A stretch of DNA of 10,736 bases from Lachnospiraceae bacterium (GCA_009774395.1 VSNQ01000026.1:1-10736), one strand, 5' to 3'. Shown: positions 1 through 6,611, numbered from the stretch's first letter. The notes: generated by a model from the sequence alone, not told the origin. Numbers and translations: made by a program.

Positions 1-92
1 AATTAATACTTTATAATTAATTTATTTCATACACATTTACTTAATTTATTTTTAATATTAGCTTAAAAATAATTAAATTTAATTAATAAAGT

Positions 93-100
93 AAAGGAGA
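93..100 (+). promoter_or_regulatory. Ribosome binding site of the binding-protein gene
   Basis: AAAGGAGA ends seven bases before the ATG at 108 and fixes that start. The preceding 90 bases are extremely AT-rich and must contain the promoter, but no clear -35/-10 pair stands out. Confidence 0.7.
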
Positions 101-107
101 TATTGCC

Positions 108-1163
108 ATGAAGAAAAAAGCAGTTTTACTATGCGGATTCCTGCTTGGTGCCGTACTTGGTGGGTGCGGCGTCAAAACCACGCCAGAAATTATTATGCCA
201 GAAGAACCTCTTGTTTCCTCTATGACTGTAGCACAACCAACTGCGTCGATTGATTCGGAATCTGTAAACACAGCCCCATTAGACAGTGGCGCACAGGATA
301 GTAGCAGCACACGGGGTTCTTCAGGTGAAAATTACACTGTTTACCTTATTACAATGGATTTAACTGACAGTTATTGGAAATCTATCGACGATGGCTGTTT
401 GGAAGCTGCAAATGAATTAGGTAATATTACATATCGCTGGGCAGGACCGGACGCACATGATGACGCTTTACAAAGTGCCTGTGTTGATGACGCAGTGGCA
501 AACGGCGCAGATGCAATTCTTATTGCTGCAAACAGCGCAGAAGGTATTAACGGCAGCCTGCAAAATGCCGCTGCATCAGGATGCAAAATCGTGTATGTCG
601 ACAGCGCCGCAAGCTATGACTGCGTAACAGCCCTTTCTACAGACAATATCGCTGCTGGAAAAACTGCCGGGCAAACGATGCTCCAATCCCTGCAGGCAAA
701 AGGTATCACCAGCGGCACAATCGCAGTATTTGGCGTTACTGCCGACACAGCTTCCTGCGTGGCACGTGAAGAAGGTTTTCGATCTGCTTTTGCAGGAACG
801 GATTTCACCTTGCCAGATACCATTTATATGCAGGATGATGTGGCAAATGTAAAAAATGCTGTGCAGAATGGATTGACACAAAATTATGTCGGATTTTTCG
901 GTTCAAACGAAGGAACTACTGTTGCCATCGGAGAAACCATTCAGGAAGCTGGAACGGAAAGCACAATCGTAGGATTTGATACCTCCGACGCCGTTTTATC
1001 CCTTGTTTCTGAGGGTATTATCTATGCAACCATGCAGCAGAATCCTAAAGTAATGGGACACGATGGCTTGACGATTGCAGTGCAGGCGCTAGAAGGAACT
1101 TACACAGACACAAATACCAAAACGGATACAGGTGTAACAGTAATTACTCAGGATTCTTTGTAG
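108..1163 (+). CDS. Sugar-type periplasmic substrate-binding lipoprotein (type I PBP fold)
   Basis: This 351-residue exported lipoprotein probably captures a sugar-like small ligand at the outer face of the membrane. Residues 1-20 form a signal peptide (MKKK, then a hydrophobic stretch) ending in the lipobox LGGC, so Cys20 would be lipidated. Residues 21-75 are a Ser/Thr/Pro-rich linker. From about residue 76 (YTVYLITMDLTDSYW) to the end it is a type I periplasmic-binding-protein fold like RbsB, with the late-domain signature VGFDTSDAVLSLVSEG followed by ATMQQNP. The ATG follows AAAGGAGA at 93-100 with good spacing. No ABC permease or ATPase lies beside it; the next gene is a chemoreceptor, so a sensory rather than transport role is plausible. 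The ligand cannot be told from sequence; a LuxP/LsrB-like signal is possible but unsupported. Confidence 0.9.
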   Translation: MKKKAVLLCGFLLGAVLGGCGVKTTPEIIMPEEPLVSSMTVAQPTASIDSESVNTAPLDSGAQDSSSTRGSSGENYTVYLITMDLTDSYWKSIDDGCLEAANELGNITYRWAGPDAHDDALQSACVDDAVANGADAILIAANSAEGINGSLQNAAASGCKIVYVDSAASYDCVTALSTDNIAAGKTAGQTMLQSLQAKGITSGTIAVFGVTADTASCVAREEGFRSAFAGTDFTLPDTIYMQDDVANVKNAVQNGLTQNYVGFFGSNEGTTVAIGETIQEAGTESTIVGFDTSDAVLSLVSEGIIYATMQQNPKVMGHDGLTIAVQALEGTYTDTNTKTDTGVTVITQDSL

Positions 1164-1222
1164 ACATTTGTTTGTTAACAGATTATATCATTTTGGTATA
1201 TGCCTATCATCGCGAACGATTC

Positions 1223-1280
1223 GATTTTCCTTTCTGCACTGTCTGCTTATGCAAATAATCAGGGCAGACATGGGAAAATC
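1223..1280 (+). other. Stem-loop between binding protein and chemoreceptor
   Basis: GATTTTCC (1223-1230) pairs with GGAAAATC (1273-1280), and inside it TGTCTGC (1240-1246) pairs with GCAGACA (1264-1270). The internal loop is asymmetric (9 versus 2 bases). No U-run follows, so it is not an obvious intrinsic terminator. It could be an mRNA-stability or attenuation structure that sets different levels of the two proteins. Confidence 0.45.
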
Positions 1281-1312
1281 TTAACGTTCATCAATATCAG
1301 TGAAAGGAATGC

Positions 1313-3022
1313 GTGATTATTATGAAATTTAAGCAGAGAATGCTTACCTTGTGCTGTGTTCCGCTTCTGCTGCTGACTATGCTGTCTTTGATAATCGGAC
1401 TTATCCAATTTCGTTCTGGTATGTATACACAGACAAAAAGCAGCCTGAAATCCAGCGCTCTAGCAGCAATGAACCTCTATAACAGCCAAGGCTACGGCGA
1501 CTACGCACAAAAGGCGGACGGGAACGTATGGCGCGGCATGAACTTTAATGTTTCTACTGAAACCGCTTTGGTGGACGATTTAAAGGAACAGACAGGCGTT
1601 GATATTACCTTTTTCTATCAGGAATCAGCGGTAATGACCTCTATCTGCAATGAAAACGGTGTGCGCTGGATTGGAATGCAAGCAGGTGAAAATATCCGCC
1701 AATTCACCTTAGAACAAGGCGCGCAGCTATGGTATCGCAATATTGAAATTGACAAGAAACTATGCCACGCATATATTATCCCCATTTTGCAGCCAAGCAG
1801 CGGCACTGTAACGGGCGCATTAATGGCATCCATTTCAATCTCTGGGTTAGACACCATGATGAAACGCTACATTATTATTAGTGCAATCGCGTCAGCAGCT
1901 ATCCTAATTGCAGTTGCCGCATTTATCTTTTTCTATATCGGCGGACTGACCAAAGTGCTACACGATGTACGCCATGTACTGCTACAGGTTTCCGAGGGAA
2001 ATTTTGCTGATAAGCGGTTAATTGGTATCCACCGCAAGGACGAATTTGGCGAACTTGCCATTGGTACAGAAAAGCTGCGGACAAAAATTGAAAATTTATT
2101 CGATGATATTCAGGCTGGAATGCTGAAGCTGACGGATGCAGCGGAAAAATTAAGCAGCACGTTAACCCAAACTGTTTCTGCTGCAAGAGAAATGAATGAA
2201 AGTGTTGACCAGATTAATATTACTGCCAACAATCAAAAATCTGGCACGCAGAACGCCGCCGAAAATGTAGAACGCACCCGCAACGCCATTGACTTTATGC
2301 TAAAACAAATCTCCGATATCAACCTGCTTTCAAACAATATGGCACAGCTTGCCGCAAACAGCAAAACAATATTGCGCGAACTACTCGAAAGCAGCCAAAA
2401 TTCGCAGGAAGCCGTTCAAGAAATCAGCCAACAGGTATCCGTAACAAACGAATCCGTGCAGCAGATTAAAAGCGTAACGGAATACATTACCAATATCGCA
2501 GAAGAAACAACGCTTCTTTCCCTAAATGCAAGCATAGAAGCTGCACGTGCAGGGGAATCAGGAAAGGGATTTGCCGTTGTCGCATTAGAGATTCAGAAAT
2601 TAGCCGAAGAATCCAACACCTCCGCTGCCAAAATCGGCGACAATATCCGCTCTCTTGTAGAAAAGACAAACGGCATCGTTACTGTAATGGAAACCATTGA
2701 AAAGACACTTAAAGAACAAGAAAATAACGTTGCAAAAACAACACAGCTTTTTGATGAAATCAACGAAGATATTCTGCGTGTTACCAGAAAAGAAGCCGAT
2801 ATGCAAAACAGTGTTTCTGACATGAACCAGGCAAAAGACAATATGTCTGCTATTATTTCCGGACTGTCAGAATCTGCAGTCAACAATGCGGATTTATCCA
2901 AAAATGCCGCAAAAGTTACTTCACAGATGATGTGCGAAATCGAAAATCTTGACACACTTACCACCGATTTATCCGAACTAGCAAACCAGCTTGATGATAA
3001 CTTAAAAGCTTTTTTGGCATAA
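1313..3022 (+). CDS. Methyl-accepting chemotaxis protein with single-Cache-like sensor and HAMP
   Basis: This is a transmembrane chemoreceptor that would control CheA kinase through CheW. The layout from residue 1 is TM1 about 11-32, an extracellular sensor about 35-183 resembling the small single-Cache group, TM2 about 186-210, HAMP about 211-265, then a long coiled-coil signalling domain. The conserved hairpin tip is at about 395-432: the core LNASIEAARAGESGKGFAVVA is nearly canonical. There is no obvious C-terminal CheR-tethering pentapeptide. Start choice: GTG at 1313 lies four bases after AAAGGA (1303-1308). ATG at 1322, three codons in, is 13 bases away and is the alternative, giving 566 residues. 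It lies 149 bp after the binding-protein gene on the same strand, suggesting that the lipoprotein presents ligand to this receptor. A strong terminator follows. Confidence 0.93.
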   Translation: MIIMKFKQRMLTLCCVPLLLLTMLSLIIGLIQFRSGMYTQTKSSLKSSALAAMNLYNSQGYGDYAQKADGNVWRGMNFNVSTETALVDDLKEQTGVDITFFYQESAVMTSICNENGVRWIGMQAGENIRQFTLEQGAQLWYRNIEIDKKLCHAYIIPILQPSSGTVTGALMASISISGLDTMMKRYIIISAIASAAILIAVAAFIFFYIGGLTKVLHDVRHVLLQVSEGNFADKRLIGIHRKDEFGELAIGTEKLRTKIENLFDDIQAGMLKLTDAAEKLSSTLTQTVSAAREMNESVDQINITANNQKSGTQNAAENVERTRNAIDFMLKQISDINLLSNNMAQLAANSKTILRELLESSQNSQEAVQEISQQVSVTNESVQQIKSVTEYITNIAEETTLLSLNASIEAARAGESGKGFAVVALEIQKLAEESNTSAAKIGDNIRSLVEKTNGIVTVMETIEKTLKEQENNVAKTTQLFDEINEDILRVTRKEADMQNSVSDMNQAKDNMSAIISGLSESAVNNADLSKNAAKVTSQMMCEIENLDTLTTDLSELANQLDDNLKAFLA

Positions 3023-3094
3023 TCTAAAAATCGAGTATCGTGCGCCGCCGATGCGCCATGCAATGGCATATTTCCTCTGTATCGGCGTGTGCAT

Positions 3095-3146
3095 AAAAAT
3101 CCAGCCCAAAGTTCTCTTTTTCTTAGAATTTTGGACTGGATTTTTT
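3095..3146. terminator. Bidirectional intrinsic terminator between convergent genes
   Basis: AAAAATCCAG (3095-3104) pairs with CTGGATTTTT (3136-3145). The stem continues through CCAAA (3106-3110) with TTTGG (3130-3134) and TTCT with AGAA. It carries A-runs on the left and T-runs on the right, so it can end transcription from the chemoreceptor gene (plus) and from the membrane-protein gene (minus). Confidence 0.85.
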
Positions 3147-3215
3147 ATTATATTGCTGCTTGCCGAACACATATCAAGCTTCTATTTGCAATACGCTCTG
3201 GATTTGTATAACCTA

Positions 3216-4286
3216 TCACATAAAAATCTCACGCCCCAGCTCCACTAAAATCAGCAGTGTAATTGGCCCCATAATAACACCGCTGAGTCCATAAAACATA
3301 ACGCCTGCATACACAGAAATTAATATCGCAACCGGTGAAAATTTCATGCCATTCCCCAGAAGACGTGGCTCCAATAGTTCACGGATTAATACACAGATTA
3401 GATATGTTATGGCAACAATAATTCCGTCTACAATGTTTCCCTGGATAAAACTGACAACACATATTGGTATTAACACAATCCCCGTACCGATAAACGGCAG
3501 AAAATCCATAAATCCCGCAAGCAGTCCATAAAAATACGCTTCCGTCATCCCTGCAAAATACAATCCGGCTGTCGCAGTAATGCTAATGCAGATAAGAATA
3601 ATCCCTTGCGTTTTTAGATATGCTTTTATCATTGCGCCGATTTTTTTCCCGATCCGTATTATAATGGAAAGAATCCTGTCAATCGCCGGTTCCAAAACGG
3701 CAAGCTTTAGTAATCCTTGCTGCCAGTCCTCAATTTCACGCGCAAACAGCACCACACAGATAAAGCTTACCAATACAAAAGCAGATACCTTTCCGACAAC
3801 CGCCATATATTTAATACTTCCCGTAATCAGCCCTTTTCCCGAATCGGCAAAGCTCCCGCCAATTCCCTCCGCTGTATGCTGTATCCACATCATTAAAATG
3901 CCCTTCTCCAAACCAAAAAAATCCTCAATGTGCATACAGATATCTTCTGCCGCATTCTGTAAACTTGCCATAATAAATCCGACATCCTGCGCAAAATGTC
4001 GTGCCTTACTAATTAGAAAAGTTCCTGCACCGACAATTAATATCGCTGCCAAGAGAATAATACCAAATAAAATGCCGCCTGCCATAAAGCCTTTACCATT
4101 TTTCATCTGTTTTCGGCGTACCCGCTCATGTTTCTGGTAAAAACGTTGTAATGGCACCACAATCAGCAGCGCCAAAACAATCGGTAAAAAAAACGGCAAA
4201 ATATACTTTAATACTGCTAAAACCAGCATAGATGTTACAATATAGAGAACTACTCTCTGATAATCTTTCCGCGCAAAAAAATCCAT
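3216..4286 (-). CDS. AI-2E family (YtvI/PerM-like) transmembrane protein
   Basis: This polytopic membrane protein of the AI-2E/UPF0118 superfamily has about eight hydrophobic segments. Numbered from the ATG at 4286 (356 residues), hydrophobic blocks lie near 11-46, 66-92, 162-184, 227-247, 251-282, 286-302 and 316-350. Family hallmarks are DFLPFIGTG (about 261-269), REL-LEPRLLGNG (about 302-312) and the final glycine-rich YGLSGVIMGPI segment. Members include the sporulation protein YtvI and Na+/H+ antiporter-like or signal-export proteins, so the transported species is not predictable. Start: ATG 4286 has AAAGGA ten bases upstream (4297-4302). An in-frame GTG at 4328 would add 14 residues (MSILKIK...) but has no Shine-Dalgarno. 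It is convergent with the chemoreceptor gene and shares its terminator. Confidence 0.9.
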   Translation of the reverse strand: MDFFARKDYQRVVLYIVTSMLVLAVLKYILPFFLPIVLALLIVVPLQRFYQKHERVRRKQMKNGKGFMAGGILFGIILLAAILIVGAGTFLISKARHFAQDVGFIMASLQNAAEDICMHIEDFFGLEKGILMMWIQHTAEGIGGSFADSGKGLITGSIKYMAVVGKVSAFVLVSFICVVLFAREIEDWQQGLLKLAVLEPAIDRILSIIIRIGKKIGAMIKAYLKTQGIILICISITATAGLYFAGMTEAYFYGLLAGFMDFLPFIGTGIVLIPICVVSFIQGNIVDGIIVAITYLICVLIRELLEPRLLGNGMKFSPVAILISVYAGVMFYGLSGVIMGPITLLILVELGREIFM

Positions 4287-4374
4287 ATAAAACCAGTCCT
4301 TTAAATGTTTTATCTTTAGTATAGACACTTTACGGCTGTTTCATGTACTATTATGCCGCCAAATCTATTCTGAA

Positions 4375-4380
4375 ATTATA
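4375..4380 (-). promoter_or_regulatory. Candidate -10 element for the AI-2E family gene
   Basis: TATAAT on the minus strand lies about 90 bases before the chosen ATG. No matching TTGACA-type -35 is found at 17 bases, where TAGGAA is present, so this is weak. It lies just downstream, in transcription order, of a hairpin. Confidence 0.3.
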
Positions 4381-4386
4381 CTGCGC

Positions 4387-4413
4387 CAGCCGCAATTTTC
4401 CTATATGCGGCTG
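4387..4413. other. Perfect 8-bp hairpin (possible terminator after bioY)
   Basis: CAGCCGCA (4387-4394) pairs with TGCGGCTG (4406-4413) around an 11-base AT-rich loop. It lies between repeat copy 1 and the AI-2E family gene and would fold in the read-through transcript of bioY. No clear U-run follows on either strand, so terminator status is uncertain. Confidence 0.45.
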
Positions 4414-4428
4414 TGTGTATATTGTTCC

Positions 4429-4590
4429 TTAGGAATTGTAGGAAAATAAGTGCTCAGATTGCGCAGGATATTTCTTCAAGATTGTAGGAGAAAAAACGTA
4501 GGCGTAGCGGGCTACGGCGAGGCTTTTTCTCCTGCAAGATGGGAGAAATAGACAAGCAAGATGTGTCACTTATTTTTCTACAGTTCCTTA
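4429..4590. repeat. Palindromic MITE-like repeat, copy 1
   Basis: This 162-bp element matches 9372-9532 in the same orientation with roughly a dozen differences. The ends are inverted repeats: TTAGGAATTGTAGGAAAATA on the left against TAAGGAACTGTAGAAAAATA read from the right. Pairing continues inward through ATTTCT, TTGnAGGAGAAAAA and finally GTAGC/GCTAC around a GG apex, so the whole element is one long imperfect hairpin. No transposase is encoded. Its right end supplies the TAA stop of bioY. Confidence 0.85.
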
Positions 4591-5214
4591 GTATAAACCG
4601 AATTTTTGCAGACGCCTGCGCACCTGCGGCGCGATTAAAATGCAAACGACCATTTTAAGAATATCCCCAATGATAAATGGATATACACCTGCTGCCAATG
4701 CCGCTTTAAAGTCCATTCCTGCAAGAATGGCACGAATGCTTCCTTCTTGTCCTGCAGCGCCTTGCATACTTAACTGAAAGGCAAGCCACACAGTACCAAA
4801 CAGATAATAGATCACCGCACCGAGCACCATTCCCACAAAGTACATAAGCACACTACCCTTCGACCGATCAATTAAATATCCGCAGATAAGCGCCGCAAAT
4901 AAAAAACCGATTAAATATCCGCCGGTCGGCCCCAGCAGCTTCGCCGGCCCGCTGGTAAAAGCAGAAAAGACAGGAAGTCCAACCAGCCCCATCAACAAAT
5001 AAATACAATAACTCATTGTCCCCCTTTTCATGCCAAGCACATAGACTACAAAATATAAAGCGAAATTTGTAAGTGAAATGGGTACAGGGCTTATTGGTAT
5101 TGCAATGGATAATGGCCCCATTATACAGATTAACGCTGCCATTAAGCTAATCAATGTAAGTTCCTTCGTTTTACTACCTATGGGTTTTATAATTCCTTTT
5201 GTCTGATTACTCAT
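4588..5214 (-). CDS. bioY: Biotin ECF transporter S component BioY
   Basis: This is the substrate-binding membrane subunit that captures biotin. It works alone or with the shared ECF module (EcfA/EcfA'/EcfT), which is not in this window. The 208-residue length is typical, with six hydrophobic segments. Recognisable BioY blocks are GLPVFSAFTSGPAKLLGPTG (79-98) followed by GYLIGF, then GTVWLA (140-145) and GVYPFIIGDILK (176-187). The ATG is preceded by AAAGGAG with a ten-base gap. It starts 32 bp after the end of bioB on the same strand, so the two are probably cotranscribed. Its stop codon coincides with the edge of repeat copy 1, so the insertion sits exactly at the gene end and the native last residues may have been replaced. 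Confidence 0.95.
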   Translation of the reverse strand: MSNQTKGIIKPIGSKTKELTLISLMAALICIMGPLSIAIPISPVPISLTNFALYFVVYVLGMKRGTMSYCIYLLMGLVGLPVFSAFTSGPAKLLGPTGGYLIGFLFAALICGYLIDRSKGSVLMYFVGMVLGAVIYYLFGTVWLAFQLSMQGAAGQEGSIRAILAGMDFKAALAAGVYPFIIGDILKMVVCILIAPQVRRRLQKFGLY

Positions 5215-5246
5215 TTTCTTGCTACTCCTTTTTATTAATTCCTGTT

Positions 5247-6221
5247 TTATAATATTCTCAATTTCTCTTTTATTGCAAAGCCCAGACTTACAAGCATCTG
5301 CTTGTCCTGTGCTGTGTTATTTCCTACAGTCGTCAGCATATCGCCTGTTAAAACAGCGTTAGCTCCTGATTGAAATAGAATTTTTCCGCCATCCGAAAGC
5401 ACTGTTCTTCCTCCAGCGATTCTAATATATGCTGTAGGATTTATATATCGAAAAATAGCCACAATCCGCCTAATTTCCTCCTCTTCCAAGCGTTTTTTAT
5501 CCGCAAATGGTGTTCCTTTAATGGGAATTAAGAAATTAAGTGGAATCGATCCAATTTCCAGTTCTGCAAGCTCTAGTGCCATATTGATTCTATCCTGCCA
5601 CGTTTCGCCCATTCCAAAAATGCCGCCGCTGCACACCGTTAAACCAGCCTCCTTTGCGCGTTGTATTTCTTGTAGTTTATCTTTATAAGTATGTGTTGTA
5701 CAAATTTGCGGGAAATACTCCTGTGACGTTTCCAGATTAGTGTGATACATGGTTACCCCCGCCGCCTTTAGCCGTTTTAAATCTTCACCTGACATAAGTC
5801 CGTGTGACGCACATAAAATCATGTCAGGAAAAGCCTTATGCATTGCACGATATGACGCAAGCGCTTCCTCTAAATCCTGCCCCTCCATTGTGCGTCCTGA
5901 AGTCACAATAGAATAGCGGTCTACACCTGTTCCAACAGCACGGGTAAAATCCTCCATTATCTGATGCAAAGGAAGGAAGTTATATGTATTGCAATCTGTA
6001 GCGTAATGCGCTGACTGCGCACAGAACTTACAATTCTCGCTGCACCGTCCGCCCCTGCCATTCACAATACTGCACAAATCGGCACGATTACCGCATAATG
6101 CAGTCCGAATCCTATCCGCTCCCTGCGAAAGCACCTCTATATCGGCTTCTAGCAATGGATTTAGATGATCCGACTTTGTTAACCTGCGTCCTGATATAAT
6201 TTCTTCTGCTAATGTAACCAT
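5247..6221 (-). CDS. bioB: Biotin synthase (radical SAM)
   Basis: It inserts sulfur into dethiobiotin to make biotin, the last pathway step. The 324 residues include the radical-SAM motif C60-SEN-C64-KF-C67 followed by AQSAHY. Other BioB landmarks are LCASHGLMSGEDL (C137), TVCSGGIFGMGET (C197), YHTNLETS (160-167) and YIRIAGGR (R267). Aligned from memory to the E. coli enzyme, C137 and C197 match Cys128 and Cys188, and R267 matches Arg260. The position of Cys97, a ligand of the sacrificial 2Fe-2S cluster, is Ser104 (DRYSIVTSGR). Extra cysteines C43, C50, C77 and C174 are present. This pattern fits the anaerobe-type (type II, 4Fe-5S) BioB, an inference. The ATG is preceded by AAGGGGG. bioY follows; no bioA, bioD or bioF is nearby. 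Confidence 0.96.
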   Translation of the reverse strand: MVTLAEEIISGRRLTKSDHLNPLLEADIEVLSQGADRIRTALCGNRADLCSIVNGRGGRCSENCKFCAQSAHYATDCNTYNFLPLHQIMEDFTRAVGTGVDRYSIVTSGRTMEGQDLEEALASYRAMHKAFPDMILCASHGLMSGEDLKRLKAAGVTMYHTNLETSQEYFPQICTTHTYKDKLQEIQRAKEAGLTVCSGGIFGMGETWQDRINMALELAELEIGSIPLNFLIPIKGTPFADKKRLEEEEIRRIVAIFRYINPTAYIRIAGGRTVLSDGGKILFQSGANAVLTGDMLTTVGNNTAQDKQMLVSLGFAIKEKLRIL

Positions 6222-6259
6222 TTTACCCCCTTCTGCGTATTCTGCACGCGTAACAATCC

Positions 6260-6268
6260 ATTATATCA
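6260..6268 (-). promoter_or_regulatory. Extended -10 promoter candidate directly before bioB
   Basis: Minus-strand TGATATAAT is an extended -10 (TGn plus perfect TATAAT) about 39 bases before the bioB ATG. There is no good -35 (AGTAAT at 17 bases), which extended -10 promoters can tolerate. It may give bioB-bioY a second start independent of the distal operator. Confidence 0.4.
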
Positions 6269-6307
6269 TTATTATAAATTCTATTACTCCATCTATTGAA
6301 TATCGAA

Positions 6308-6433
6308 CTATTTAGTATCCGGAGTAATAACGAGTACACCATCTTTTAATTCCTCATATACCAAGCACGCGCTATTTGCATCATTGCAAAGGACTGGAAC
6401 AGTCCTTATGTTGTCGTCAGTCAACGATGCCAC
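6308..6433 (-). CDS. Small 41-residue protein of unknown function upstream of bioB
   Basis: A GTG-initiated 41-codon frame ends at TAG (6308-6310). Its Shine-Dalgarno AAGGAGGTGAT is a near-perfect complement to the 16S rRNA tail and ends three bases before the GTG. The product begins MASLTDDNIRTVPVLCNDAN and ends LKDGVLVITPDTK. It has Cys16 and Cys23, an acidic tendency and no membrane segment. I do not recognise the family. Coding status is supported by a decayed inverted copy at 6457-6519 that keeps VYE and GVLVI, with silent changes in several shared codons. It lies between the BirA-like operator/promoter and bioB, 86 bp before bioB, so it may be biotin-regulated. It could be a leader peptide, a BioB-associated small protein, or an unrelated small gene. 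Confidence 0.6.
   Translation of the reverse strand: MASLTDDNIRTVPVLCNDANSACLVYEELKDGVLVITPDTK
6389..6407 (-). other. Hairpin inside the small gene
   Basis: AAGGACTG and CAGTCCTT are perfect 8-bp arms around a 3-base loop. Immediately beside them TTTGCA (6375-6380) and TGCAAA (6385-6390) form a second 6-bp hairpin. Both would fold in the small-gene mRNA and might reflect leader-RNA structure rather than protein constraint. Confidence 0.45.
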
Positions 6434-6456
6434 CGTATCACCTCCTTCCTCCGCCT

Positions 6457-6519
6457 TGCACTAATACAAATATCAAGCACTTTGTATACGAGGATTAAGG
6501 AAACGGTGTACTAGTTATT
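6457..6519 (+). pseudogene. Decayed inverted copy of the 41-residue gene (3' half)
   Basis: Read on the plus strand from TGC at 6457, the 21 codons align without gaps to codons 16-36 of the intact minus-strand gene, with 46 of 63 bases identical by my count. The translation is CTNTNIKHFVYED, then a TAA stop, then GNGVLVI; the intact gene has CNDANSACLVYEE, then L, then KDGVLVI. The 5' half is absent, and the fragment abuts the ribosome binding site of the intact gene. Arms AATAACGAGTACACC (6326-6340) and GGTGTACTAGTTATT (6505-6519) are near-perfect inverted repeats that could also pair in RNA. Confidence 0.6.
6464..6487 (-). other. Leader hairpin before the small gene
   Basis: ATACAAA (6464-6470) and TTTGTAT (6481-6487) form a 7-bp stem around a ten-base loop. 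This lies in the untranslated leader between the TTGACA promoter and the GTG start. Confidence 0.35.
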
Positions 6520-6526
6520 CAGCGCC

Positions 6527-6606
6527 AATTGTTAACCTTATATTTTATATAGTTTACATTCCTTTCGTTAAAATGTCAACTATATTTTTATTTTTTGTTA
6601 ACAATT
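6527..6606. promoter_or_regulatory. Palindromic double operator resembling BirA boxes
   Basis: Four half-sites are symmetric about position 6566: TTGTTAACC (6529-6537), AGTTTACAT (6551-6559), ATGTCAACT (6573-6581) and TGTTAACAA (6596-6604). The first pair (13-base gap) and last pair (14-base gap) each look like the TTGTTAACC-N-GGTTAACAA arrangement known for the biotin repressor BirA in Firmicutes. The inner pair also forms a 13-bp inverted repeat with one mismatch. Biotin genes lie downstream on the minus strand, which supports the call. The DNA overlaps the promoter below, as expected for a repressor. Confidence 0.65.
6551..6579 (-). promoter_or_regulatory. Minus-strand promoter TTGACA-N17-TAAACT driving the bio region
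   Basis: On the minus strand a perfect -35 TTGACA (6579-6574) is followed after 17 bases by TAAACT (6556-6551). The start point would be near 6544, giving a leader of about 110 bases before the small gene. Both elements lie inside the BirA-like half-sites, so bound repressor would block polymerase. Confidence 0.6.
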
Positions 6607-6611
6607 AAACA

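Noticed and set aside
1223..1280. Riboswitch before the chemoreceptor
   Set aside because: Only one interrupted stem is seen and no known aptamer core could be recognised.
2593..3069. 158-codon minus-strand frame
   Set aside because: Antisense shadow of the chemoreceptor signalling domain, which has clear family motifs in the plus frame.
3051..3248. 65-codon plus-strand frame after the chemoreceptor gene
   Set aside because: It runs straight through the bidirectional terminator, has no ribosome binding site and no recognisable content.
3580..4140. 186-codon plus-strand frame
   Set aside because: It lies wholly antisense to the AI-2E family gene, and its composition is the shadow of hydrophobic codons on the other strand.
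4454..4645. 63-codon minus-strand frame
   Set aside because: Made mostly of the palindromic repeat; not a gene.
6553..6581. Matching plus-strand promoter in the BirA-like palindrome (TTTACA-N17-TCAACT)
   Set aside because: The -10 is poor and no intact plus-strand gene uses it; the MarR gene has its own consensus promoter.
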